From contig JADQAV010000001.1 of assembly GCA_019775845.1 (NCBI GenBank), positions 310,001 to 374,000 on the forward strand: a stretch of 64,000 nt of DNA, written 5' to 3'. The stretch comes from Myrmaecium sp. VS I D KN 1. Taxonomy: Eukaryota; Ascomycota; Dothideomycetes; Valsariales; Valsariaceae. Made by a program: the position numbers and the translations under genes. Under the pieces are notes generated by a model. That model was not told the origin of the DNA, did not search any database, and saw only the letters and a list, made by a program, of their open reading frames with translations. Below, in pieces: positions 45,292 to 56,447 of the stretch (its first letter is position 1; every line of letters starts with the position of its first letter).

Positions 45292-47195
45292 TACTATATA
45301 TTCGCCGTGGTGAAGGAAGGAGTATTTATTTTACTATATTCTTCTCTCACGAGGTTATGATGATGATGTTCTGTCACAATCACGATGATTGTGGAGGGTG
45401 AGTAGGCAACCCATGGATGGTACATATAATAAGATATGCACGCCCCATTCGGTGGCATTGCGAATAGGATGGGAAAAGGGATGATAATTATGATGATGTC
45501 GATGAGGTACATATATAGATGATCTGTTGTATCCGATCTCCTGCACACAGAGAGAAAGAAAAGAGAGAGAGTCGTCATCGCGGTAGATACTGTATCCGTA
45601 GTGGTCTGGGAGCGGCCCTCTCCAGCCTTTTCCTTGTCTCCCCTACCCCCGAAACAGCAGCGCATCGCCATCGCAGCAGCGCATGCTGATTCACACGCCC
45701 TCCCCTGAATTACCTTATCTGCGTCCCGCGCATCGCGTACCTTGCAGGCTCTCTGCTTTGTACGGATACAAATGCTGTACTACGGATATGCCTGGGACGA
45801 ACGAGAAATACTGGGGTTGCACCCGCGAAACGAGATGATTGAATGGAGTTTACTGGAAGATAGCTAACGATGATTGGCTCGACCGGGGGCGGCGAGACCG
45901 TTGGAAACACGCATGTGTTACAGCCGGGGTGACGAAAACTGGTATTGTAGGTACCACTCCAGCAGGTGGTTAATTAGTGAATTCCATGAGAGAGTAGGCG
46001 GTAATACGGAGAGAACGCCCTGGTACGTCATATAGAACTGGCAAAGATAGTGAGTCCAAAGAGAAGTACCATGCTTTCCGTATCTTGTTATCCAAAAGTA
46101 GGAGGTCTACGGTGTTGTTGGACTTCAATGCTGAATCATCAGATATGATTGCGGTCGGCGGGGGCACGGGCCGGGTCGAGTTGCGAGCGTGTCGCTAGTG
46201 CGTGCGGCGATGCAAGTTTGGAGTGGGTCCCGAGGAATTTGGACCAATCGTGGTCGGTTGATGGGGCGACGGGGGGGGGTGGGGAGGAAATGAGTGACCG
46301 AGTTGGATAGTCGTACACACGTGTGTGTGAGTTGTATGTGTGAGGGTGTGTTGTGTGTACGATGGATTGAACACACGACGACCGACCAACCTCTTCCCGT
46401 CTGCTTGCGAGACCATTGGAATCTTAAGGCTAGGCACAGGCACACACAGGCACACAGGCACGCAGGCACAGGAACAGGTACACAGGCATACAGAGGTACC
46501 AGCATTGCAGTGGCTCAGGCACCGTCCGGGCGAGCCTTCTAGGAGCTGTCCGAGTTCCCTTTACAGACTTCCGTGCTGTCCTCCCATCCTTCACTCCCCC
46601 GTCCCAAACCCAAACCCGTGAGACCAAAGGGCTCCCCCAAAGCCCCTTCATTCTCTTCCCGGCCCCCCCCCCAAAACTCCCGAACGACTTTCCACCACGA
46701 CGACGACTGCTGCCAACACCACCACCACCACCACCACGATCCTTTCCGCACGACAAACCCACCACCACCCCCTTCGACGGCCTTCGACCTCGACACGCTC
46801 TTTCAGACCTTCCGGTTCTTCAGCCAACTGCTGTCATTCGTTATCCCTTCACGACGTTCGCGCACTTCCCCCCGTATCGCCCTCGTTCGCTGTCACTCGC
46901 TTTCCGCCCGATCGATCCCCTGCTGCGCTTTCCACCAATCTCCGACCGTGCGCAATTGCTTCCCGTACAAGCCCCCAGTCGTCGCCCGTCTTGCTCGTAC
47001 CTTGGAACGGAGCCTGTTCTGTCAACCCCGACCCCGATCGACATCCTCACCTTCGTCATGCCTCGTGGTGCTCTCTAACTGAACGGTCCCCTTCTCAGCA
47101 AGTTCACCTCCGGGCGGGAGCCTCCGCGCTCTTAGACACACTTCTTCCCTTTCCCTATCTTAATCTTCATAATACCTTTCCGCCCGGCCACGGCG
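45292..47195. other. Rax2 upstream region with GT- and CA-rich tracts
   Basis: 1.9 kb between the transposon and the Rax2 start. Contains a poly-G run (46270-46280), a GT-rich tract (46312-46360), and a CA/GGCACA minisatellite-like tract (46436-46500), then C-rich leader sequence with ACC repeats (46700-46775). No independent gene seen; the frames here follow the simple repeats. Confidence 0.5.
46436..46500 (+). repeat. short (GGCACA)-type tandem repeat
   Basis: Imperfect units of ACAGGCAC/ACAGGCA repeated about seven times, upstream of Rax2. It is roughly complementary in character to the GT-rich tract 80 bp earlier, so the two could pair. Confidence 0.65.
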
Positions 47196-50100
47196 ATGAG
47201 ACCGTCACCCTCGTCGCCAGCCTCCGGGCCGGCCGCTTTCGCGACCCGTCTCCTCGCACTCACACTGTCGTTAGCCAGCATATCCGAAGTCGCCGCCGCG
47301 CCCTTCACCTCCGTCACGTCGCCGCAATTGGACCTCTCCACCTTAGGCCGAGTCGCACTCGCCGGAGATTTCGATGCCGTCTCGCTCTATGAATGGGAGG
47401 GTCAAAACGAAGACACCTACGCCACGAACGGAAGCCATTCGCTCCTCACACGGTTCCCCAACGGTGCCTTTACGGCCTTGCAAACCGCCGATGCCTACAT
47501 CGAAGCCATGTGTCCCTACGTTAAAAATGGCGAGCTCAAAGGCGTGATGGTGGGAGGAAACTTCACCAGTCTGGGAGGCGTCGAAACGCAGGGCGCCGCG
47601 CTCTTCAACCCCAACACTTCCAAGGTGGAAGCTCTCTCGGGCCTGTCTGGACGAGTCAGCAGCTTGTATTGCGATGCCGATTCCGGCATCGTCTACCTCG
47701 GTGGTTCCTTTTCCGGCGCCAATTCGACGAATGCCCTTGCTTGGGATGGCAACTGGACCGGTCTCCCCTTCGCAGGCTTCAACGGACCGGTCAGCGCGAT
47801 CACGAAGACGTCCAGTGGCCGCATCGTGTTTGGTGGCTCCTTCGACGGTCTTGGAAACACCACCACATCGACGCCGAAAAACCCCGATAGCCAGCCCATC
47901 GCAATCTCTTCCGCCAACATCTCTGCATCCGCATCCTCCAGTACGAGCGGTTTCGACGATCCGACGAACATCGTATGCGAAGGCGGGGAGGATGAGTCCG
48001 GCTCTAGCTGGCTCCTTCCGAACGACACGGCGGGTTATTGGCTTGCTTCATTCGACTTCGGATTTGCCCCGACGAAAGTGCGTCTCTATAATACGAAGCA
48101 TGATGGTCGCGGAACGAAAACGTGGCGATTCACGGCGTTGCCCGATGGAGGAATCATGAATCTCACGTACACCACGTCAACGGGTGAGAAGGCATACTGC
48201 GACGCTCGTTGCCCGCTTCCGGAAGGCAATTCGTCCGCCCAAGATTTCGAGTTCGTGTACAAGGGTTTCGGAATGAACGCGTTCCGCATCGATATCTCGG
48301 ACTGGTACGGCAGCGGCGGGGGTCTCAGCGGAATTGAGATTTTCGAGGATGATATCTATACCTATGCCATCGAGAGGTTCAACAACCCGAACTGTTCTAC
48401 CGAGACCACTAAGGCCTCCGCTACTTCCACCGGAGAGTGGACCGAGACGGCATCGGGCGAGAGCAGCTCGAAGTATTTGACATTGACCGTCGATGGAGAC
48501 TTGCCAGATCCTTTGCCTTCTGTGGTCTTCAAACCGAACATTCTCCAGTCCGGAAACTATTCGGTTCTCGTGTATACACCTGGCTGTATCCAAGACGACA
48601 CGTGCAGCACTCGTGGCCGGATCAACGTCACCGGCACCATGACTCCGTCAACATCCAGTGCTTCAAGCGAGCCGATCAGTACCGAGCTTTACCAAACGAA
48701 CAATTACGACAAGTACGACACCGTGTATAGCGGCTATATCGATGCGGACGACGACTCGTTTACGCCCTCGGTTACACTCGCGCCGAGCAGCGACCAGTCC
48801 GGCTCTCTGACGTTTGTCGCACAGCGTGTTCGTTTCGTTTATCGCAATGGAAGCAGCAGCGGACTGAACGGCCTGTATGAGTACGATCCGAGTAGCACCA
48901 CGGTGGAAACCGACTTTACGAACTCTACCATCGACTCGGCCGGCAACAATCTCGAGGACGATGCTAGCATCTCTGCCTTGGTTACTGTCGATAACACCAC
49001 CTACGTCGCTGGAAATTTCTCCAACTCGAACTTTAGCAATATATTTTCCATCAGCGGCAGTCAGGTCTCGAGCCTTGCGGGCGATGGGTTGGATGCGGAG
49101 GTGCTTACGATGTACCACAATGGAAGCCTGCTATATGTGGGAGGTAACTTCACAGAAACCAAGGACGGGAAGACGACCGGCCTGGGAGGCGTGGCAGCAT
49201 ATTCGATCTCGGAAGATAAATGGCAAGCGCTCGGGGCTGGCGTCAACGGACAAGTCTCCTACATCGTCCCTTTCAGTCTGAATGTCACTCAGGACGAGCC
49301 GGAAACGGTGATTGCTTTGACCGGAACTTTCAGCAAGACCCTTGCCTTTGACGACAGTGACGAAGCCACCGCCAACAATCTAGCGGTGTGGGTTCCTTCG
49401 AGAAGCAACTGGCTGCACAACTTGGACGATGCGGAAACAATTTCACTCAATGGCCAGCTAATCGCGCAAACCGAGGTGCCTGGCTTTGATCCGCTCTTCG
49501 CTGGTGCTGTTTCTTCTCAAGCCCTCCGTGCTTCTGGCGCCGTTGGACTTGACGAACAAAGCAACTCCTACTCGCTCCAGCGCTACCCGGTCAAAATCCA
49601 GCCACAACAGACGACCGTTACTTCCAGCAAGAAGAGGGCGACCAGTTCTGCGACGGTCGATGGCGCGGTCACTGGTATCATGCTCGATGATGACGGCCTG
49701 AATATTACCGTTATTGCTGGTCACTTCACCGCCGAGGCATCCGATGGCACCACGGTCAACAACATCATATTCATCAACGGCACCAGCACCAACACAACTG
49801 TCAGTGGCATGGGGGATGAGATAGACTCAGACTCTGCCTTCTTGAGCGTTGCTCTGCAGGATGCCGTCCTGTACGCAGGCGGATCTGTCACTGGAACAGT
49901 GCAGAGTACTGAAATCAACGGATTAGTCGTCTACGACCTGCAGGCCAATACATACGCGTCCCCCCAGCCAGCTGCTCTTGCCGGCACCAACGTCACCGTC
50001 AACGCCGTTGCTCCTCAACCCAGCTCCCACTACGTTTATGTCGGCGGTAACTTCCAGTCTGCCGGTTCTCTTCCCTGCGCTGGTCTATGTTACTACGACT

Positions 50101-50954
50101 CGAAGCACTCCCAGTGGAACAGGCCCGGTAATGGGATCTCTGGTACCGTGTCGACCCTGTTCTGGGCTTCTGGAGAGCTGCTCATTGGTGGTGATATGAC
50201 CATCAATGGCAATAAGAGTACCGTTGCTAAATACAACCCGAAGAACTCAGAGTTCACCGTGCTGGCAAGCTCCGGGCAACTTCCCGGTGCGGTCACTACG
50301 CTGTGCCCTGCCAACAATGCCGGCGACCAATTCTGGGTCGCTGGTAAAATGTCTAACGGCTCTGCGTTCCTCGAAAAGTATGACGGCTCTGATTGGCGTA
50401 CTATGGGCATATCGTTCGGTGAAGGCACGACCATCAGCGGTCTCCAGATCTTCGAACTCTCCGTGAAGCATGACAAGGCCGATTTGATCGATACAGACCA
50501 AGCCCTCCTTGTGATGGGGTCCCTGAACATCCATGACTTCGGTAACGCGTCCGCCGCTCTCTACAACGGCACGCACATCCAGCCCTTCCTACTTGCCACA
50601 ACCGCCAGCAACGGACAAGGGTCCATGAGTCAAGCGTTTGTCCAGAATCCGCAGAACTTCTTTACCAAGAAACGTTTGTATACCCTTGAATCAATATCCC
50701 GAAACTCCCTTTGCTAACTGTCACCACCAGAAAACCACATGAAGCTCGGCTTGGTCGTCCTCATTTCTCTGGCCATCGCTCTGGGCTGCACCTTCCTCAT
50801 CGTCGCGCTGGGCATCATCGCCGAGCGTCTCCGCCGCAAGCGCGAGGGCTACACCCCGGCGCCGACCCAGATGTTCGACAAGACCTCGAACATCGACCGC
50901 GTCCCGCCCGAACACCTCTTCGGCACGCTCGGCCAAAGTCAGCGGAGATTATGA
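47196..50954 (+). CDS. Rax2, cortical polarity landmark membrane protein
   Basis: Exons 47196..50673 and 50731..50954 give 1,233 residues. Type I membrane protein: signal peptide (ATRLLALTLSLASISEVAAA), a very large extracellular part, and a TM in exon 2 (LGLVVLISLAIALGCTFLIVALGIIA) followed by a short basic and polar tail. The ectodomain has repeated beta-propeller-like Kelch-type units with the recurrent signature VGGNFT (GVMVGGNFTSLGG, YVGGNFTETKDG, YVYVGGNFQSAG, LIGGDMTINGN) and many N-glycosylation sequons. Rax2 marks growth sites in budding yeasts and affects polarity and septation in filamentous fungi. The 57-nt intron places the TM in its own exon; without splicing the protein would end at 50717 and be secreted. 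Confidence 0.95.
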
Positions 50955-52269
50955 GGTTGTAAATAGGAGGCGATGGGGAAGATTTAGTGTGGGGTTGATC
51001 AATGCGAGCGTCGATTGTACAGAGTTCTAAATCTGGTTCCCCAGTTTTTTTCTGCTCTTTTTTATTCCTTTCTTTTTCTCTTCTTCGGCTTACGACCCGG
51101 ACGCCTTATCGTCAGCCGACTGCGTGGTTCGTTGGGGAGGGCTTTTTTTGTCATATACCACCACCCACCTTTTCCTTCTGCTTCCTCTTCTTTCCTTTCT
51201 CGTTTTCCTTTTTGAAAGCGGTGGTTGGGTGGCAGGGGGTATATGTGTCTGTGTGAACATGAGCGATAGGCGTTTATTTGGGACACCAAGCGCGAAAGGA
51301 ATCGACGGTCGGTATATCCATCCGTTCTCCGCCTTCCTCGCGGTGTGGGCATCTGCAACTCTTTCTCTTTTTTTTTCTTTTCCTTTATTTCCTCGTTTTG
51401 TTCTTGATTCTGTTCTTGCTTCCTCCCCATGCGGAAATCGGGTTTGGGTGGCCAGGCCATCCCCCCTTTTTCCTTTTTCTTTTCTAATCAGTATGAAGGA
51501 GATTTCAGACCACTTCGCCATGCCCGTCCATCTTCTTTTGTTTTGCTTTTCTCTCTTTGATTGCGTTTTCCTCTTCATTTTTTGAAGAAGAAATGGGCGC
51601 GTACCGTCCTTTTCACTGAAGCGCTGTCTTTAGGCTTCCTTTTCCAGTTTTCTTGCCTTGCTTTCTCTCACTCTCTCACTCACTCCCACACTCTCTCATC
51701 TCTCTCTCTCTTTTTTCCCAAGGTCACAGCGACAAGTAGAGCTATGACTCTTAGCCCCCTCTCTCTCACTCTCTTACAGACTCTCCTACCTTTCCTATCC
51801 TCTCGTCTCTCTCAGCTCAGCAATGAATGAACACCCTCTTGCCCCTCTCTCTCCACCAAAATCCATGCAGCTCGCCTCTCACGTCCGCTGGTCCGCCTTT
51901 TTTTTCCCCGTTGCGTTGCGTTGCGTACCTAGTAGCGTTGCTTTCCCCCGCCGCAAGTCATATTGCACAGCTATTAGGTAGGGGAAGAAGTTCACCTTCC
52001 CTCCCTTCCTTCCCTTCCAACCCGCCTTGGCCCCCTGCAGACGTTGCCAGACCATAGGTACCCGCCGACCGAAAAATGTGAGAAAGATCGACACCCTGAC
52101 CCACAACGTAGCGCGATGGGACTAAAGAAAAGACAGAGCGAAAGGATGGTGACTGGGTTTCGTTCGTTGGCACGGAAAAGAGGAGGAGGAGGAGAAGGGA
52201 TTGTGTAAAATCGTTGTCAAATCCATTGTTTTTGTCTTCGTATGTCGCTCGCTATATTCGCTTCACTGT

Positions 52270-52306
<37 letters not shown>

Positions 52307-52347
52307 TTCCAGGCCTCAACTCCCCATCACCTAACCACTACAGATCC
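50955..52347. other. convergent 3' region, pyrimidine-rich
   Basis: Tail-to-tail spacer between Rax2 (+) and the serine hydrolase (-). Very T/C-rich on the plus strand (51030-51230, 51360-51480, 51640-51830) and ends in a (TC)n microsatellite. Open frames follow this bias; no gene recognised. Confidence 0.55.
52273..52301 (+). repeat. (TC)n microsatellite
   Basis: About 14 uninterrupted TC units just downstream of the hydrolase stop. Confidence 0.9.
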
Positions 52348-54780
52348 TCAAATCCGTTCACCCGTGGAGGAATCAAAGAGAGCCGCAAAGTTCACTCTCC
52401 CCCCACCAACACCACCGCCATTCATCCGAAGCCCCAGCCCCCCACCCACAGCCACCAGCGCCCGCTGCACCTGCCCCTGCGCCTCCCTCGCCCGCTCCAC
52501 CTCTACCTCCACCTCCGCCAGCCGCCGCTGCCGCGTGCCAGCAGCGTCAGCCTCCGGGCCCGGCAACCCGAACGGCAGCTGATCGACCTCGCACCAGGCG
52601 TCCCGCGCGGCCGGATCGTCACCGTCGCGGTCGAGCACGCCGTCGCGCCAGTAGCGGCGCAGGTGGCCGACCGTGCAGGCGGAGAAGGCGGCCATGGAGC
52701 AGTGGCCGGCCGTGTGCTGGGTGAGGAGGTAGGAGGCCGGGTGGCGGGCGCGCATGCGCCGGGCGTTGCGGAGCGGGGTGACGGGGTCGGCGGTGTTGGC
52801 GACGAAGAGGACGGGGGCCGCGGTGCGTGTTTGAGGGTCGTAATCTCTGTCGTCGTCCGCGCCGTCGTCGTCGTTCTTCTTCTTCGACGTGCCAAAGGGT
52901 CCGGTGAAGCGGTGCAGCGGCTTGATCTCCCAACCGACGCACTGCATGCGGTACTGGGCCCAGAAGTCGCCGCCGGTGGGGGAGACGTCGACGCAGGCGC
53001 GCCAGTGGTCGCGGAAGCCGGCAAGGGAGAGGGCGGTTTGGTCGTCGGCGTCGCCGCAGATGACGCTGACCTGGGCGTCGCCGGCGTTGGAGAGGATGGC
53101 GGCCACTGGGTCGGAGTCGTTGTCGTTCCGGGGGCAGGGCGGGGGGATGTGTGCCGGGGTGATGAAGAGGTTGACAAAATCGGCGAGGAGGGCGGCGTTG
53201 CGGGTCTGGATGGCGGAGTAGAAGGAGGCGAGGAGGGGGAAGAGCTGGTTGGGGAAGTAGAGGGCGCCGAAGGTGAGTATGCGGAGGTCGGAGTAGGTGA
53301 GAATCTCCGGGCCTCCGATGTCAGTCTCGATGGGAAGAGGATGGTGGTAGAGCGAGGCGATGATCTCAGAAACGGTGTCCTGGATCGCGCTGGCGTTGCC
53401 GCTGGAGCTGCTTGCTAAGGGGCAGAGCGCAGGGCCAGCAGCAGCGCAGGTCTTGTAGAAGAAGGACATGGCCTTCTCCGTGTCGACGAGGTTGTCATAC
53501 CACAGACCGGCCGTGTAATCGACGGCATCAACGACCCCGTCGAGGACGGCGCGGCCAACGCGTGATGGGTACATTGAGGCGAAGGTGTTACCAAGCAGTG
53601 TGCCATAGCTGAACCCCCAGTATTGCAAGAGTTCTTTACCTGGCTTGTATCGAAGATGGTCGGGCACTTCCGGCAGGGCCCCATTCTCTCTGTGACCAGT
53701 TCGAGTTTCGGTCGTCAGAAGCCTCGCTGCTTCTCTCTCTCGCCATTGCCCCAACCTCTCTGTGAGCTCAAGCATATCCCGTGCCACGGACACGGTGGTG
53801 ATATATCGCTTTATATCATCACCTCCACTGGTACGGTTGCAGTCAGCCCCGAAGGCATGGTCGATCGACCAGAGACGACCAAGAGCAGCGTCGGAGCTTC
53901 CCAGAATCCCTTCCGTTGCCTTTCGCAGCTCCCAAGCCCACTTGGCGGTCGCGTCCGCAAAGCAGTTCGCGCGCGGCAAAGTGAATCCGATACCCCGCGG
54001 ATCGAAGCCGATGATGTCGTAATGCCTGGCCGTCGTGGTCTCCGAGCTAGTCGCGGCTGCCGAGTCGTCTGGGAAATCGGCAAGCGTCTGGTAAGCCTCG
54101 CCGGCCAGCACGGTGAACGCGGTACCTGAGCCACCTGGCCCACCTGGGTTCACAAGGATAGGTCCTCCATAGCGTGGATCTGTCACGGGCACTTTGGCGG
54201 GAACCCTGACGACCGCAAGGCTGATGGATTTGTCCGGGTACGTGCCATTCCAGTAGTCAAGCGGAAGCTCGAGTCGAGCACATTGCATCGTTTTGTAACA
54301 TGGTGTGAACTCCAGCTCAGTCGAGGGAGTGATCTTGCAACATGGTCAGAGATATGATTCTGCGAGATGATTCTGTTGCCTTTGATATAGCATCAAGGGG
54401 AGGCAAAAGAAGATCAATGGCGAACGTTTCGGATCCAACGTCTTTCTGTGAGGGCAAAGGAAAACAGATGATCCAGCATAACCAGTCGAGTTTCATATTT
54501 TCATGTATACGTCTGTGTATATCCTCTGCATGAAGTGCGAAACGCAACTCACATCGAGCCAATTGAACGGCGCCTCGAACCCGGCAAGCGGCGCTTCTTC
54601 GACAGGCCGGAACCATCCGGGAACGGATATCGAGGAAGAAGAGATGATAAGAAGGAGCTGGTAACAGAGGACAGCCGTCGTGGCGGCAAGGACGAACTCA
54701 CGCTTGCTACGCCGCGGACGAGGTGGTGCGGGGTTATACGCCGCCGCCGGCGGTATGTAGGTTGATGCTTCGGCCTTCAT
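52348..54780 (-). CDS. membrane-anchored serine hydrolase, peptidase S33 / TAP-like
   Basis: Exons 54553..54780 and 52348..54333 give 737 residues. A type II anchor (FVLAATTAVLCYQLLLIISSS) lies at ~30-50 after a Pro/Arg-rich cytoplasmic start. The alpha/beta-hydrolase core follows: ITPSTELEFTPCYKTMQCA and LPLDYWNG, the oxyanion loop NPGGPGGSG, DIIGFDPRGIG, the nucleophile elbow GFSYG (Ser ~318), and in the TAP-like C-terminal part the acid NTADPVTP and TAGHCS His. Family members are prolyl/tripeptidyl-type peptidases or esterases; here the active site should face the lumen or exterior. The last ~70 residues are low-complexity, Arg/Gly-rich and unlike the family. The 219-nt intron is the longest in the window; both ends are good, but a small missed exon is possible. 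Confidence 0.88.
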
Positions 54781-55595
54781 CCTGAACTGTGGCGCCACAC
54801 GCAAGCCAGGCCGCTAGAGAAAGAGGTGGTACCGAGGGAGCGAAGATGAGAACGGACCTAGATATATACTGATGTTTGTATAGAAACGAATGAAGAGATG
54901 ACGTGTAGGAAGGGGACGAGGTGGTAAGGGTGATACATGGGATGAGATTGGGGCTTCCCTCGGAACGGCCGAGAGAAAGACAAGCAAGGCTCCTACTAAC
55001 CGATCTGGTAAGCGGAGCTGCTCGTTCACGTTTTGAGATTGCTGACCTTAGGCACCTCTCCGTGGTGCAACCGCAACTGAAGTCAGCATCGCCTTGAAAT
55101 CCGCTGAGGTCCACTGAAGAAAAGGATCACGCCGGGTAACTCTGCCTTGGACAAGGGCAAGCACCGAATCGAGAAACACTTGGGTGCTCCACACAAAACC
55201 ACGGACCACTGTCGAATTCGGGATTTTGATTTTCTCCTAGCTGTCCATTACCTCAGGACGAGATCTTGCATTCTATAGTAGGAGACATTCTGTGTGCGGG
55301 CCCATCCCGACCAGGCCGGGGCCTGGTTGGAAGAGCTACATACACATCGTGAAAAGAAAAAGAGAAGCGAAGATTTCCCGTTTCCACAAAAAGATTATCG
55401 TCCTCCCTCAGTAAGCTGGTAAAAGGCCATAGTCCGCCAGGCCAGCAAAGAAGCGCTCCGGATCTTGAACAAACCCCTCTCCAAGCCTGATGAAAAGTTG
55501 GAAATCATTTTTCGAGCGGAAGAGCCCATGACAAGGGACCTTCTTTCAACCTATGCAATCTGTAGAACGAGGGGGTACGAATGTGCGCAGAGGAT
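54781..55595. other. hydrolase promoter and RRM-protein 3' region
   Basis: Head-to-tail spacer; both flanking genes are on the minus strand. No coding structure or RNA gene seen. Confidence 0.5.
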
Positions 55596-56447
55596 TTACC
55601 ACTGCCCACCGGATCCGCCCTCGCGGGACTGACCCTGGTAGCCTTGGTCATAGCCGCCACCTTGTTGGTTGTAACCACCGCCGCCATAGCCTTGGCCGCC
55701 TCCGTGGGAGTTCCAACCGCCGTAACCTGGAACTCAGTTAATGATGAACGCGTGTATGAGGGGGATATTTAGGAAGTCAACTCACCACCACCACCACCGC
55801 CACCAGAGCGTCCGTAACCGCCACCGCCTTCATGCATGTTAGCCGAGCGACTTCATGCACAGGTCAGAAACATACCATAGCTGCCGCCGTAACCACCACC
55901 GCCGCCGCCGCCACGTGGGGCGTTATAACCCCCACGTCCTTGGTAGCCTCCACCACCTCCGCTAGCACGCTCGGAAGCCTTGTCAACGCGAATAGTGCGT
56001 CCGTCAAACCTGGAGTCGTCAGTTCAGTTGACCGATCAGAAACGCAACAGGTGGTCAAGACGAAGCCCATTCAGGATAGATCAAAGAGTATCTTGTGGGT
56101 GAAACGTGAACTTGGGAGGCGACTTACTCAACGTTGTTCATTTCCTCGATTGCCTTGTCGGCATCGGACTCGTTCGTGAAGCGGACGAAACCGAAGCCGC
56201 GGCTACGACCGGTGTCGCGGTCCTTGACGACGATCTGTCAAGCACGTCAGCATGCATGTGGCCGAGTCGTCGGGTTGAACTGCGAAGAGAACGCACCGCT
56301 TCCTCAACGGAACCGAACTCTTCGAACTTCTGCTTGAGAGTGGCATCGTCGGTGTGCCAGGCAAGGCCGCTGTAGCAAGAAATCAGTACGAAGCAGGTTG
56401 TTTTCTCGAAACGAGGCCAGGACTTACCCAATAAAGAGCTTGGACAT
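55596..56447 (-). CDS. glycine-rich RNA-binding protein with one RRM
   Basis: Six exons, 56428..56447, 56297..56369, 56234..56128 (read downward), 55876..56009, 55786..55827 and 55596..55726, give 168 residues with all phases closing and a clean TAA. The RRM spans residues 1-80: RNP2 KLFIGGL, then [16 protein letters not shown], and RNP1 [10 protein letters not shown]. The rest is Gly/Tyr-rich with GGYGG, RGG-like and QGQ repeats, ending GGSGGQW. This is the layout of plant/animal cold-inducible GRP/CIRBP-type RNA chaperones, likely nuclear-cytoplasmic. The glycine-rich half is cut by two introns whose removal changes repeat number; exon 5 (42 nt) is a multiple of three, so skipping it keeps frame. 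Its acceptor is AAG rather than CAG/TAG. Confidence 0.93.

Noticed and set aside
52201-53418. 405-codon plus-strand frame with Gly/Val-rich sequence
   Set aside because: Antisense to the serine hydrolase, whose catalytic motifs identify the true strand.
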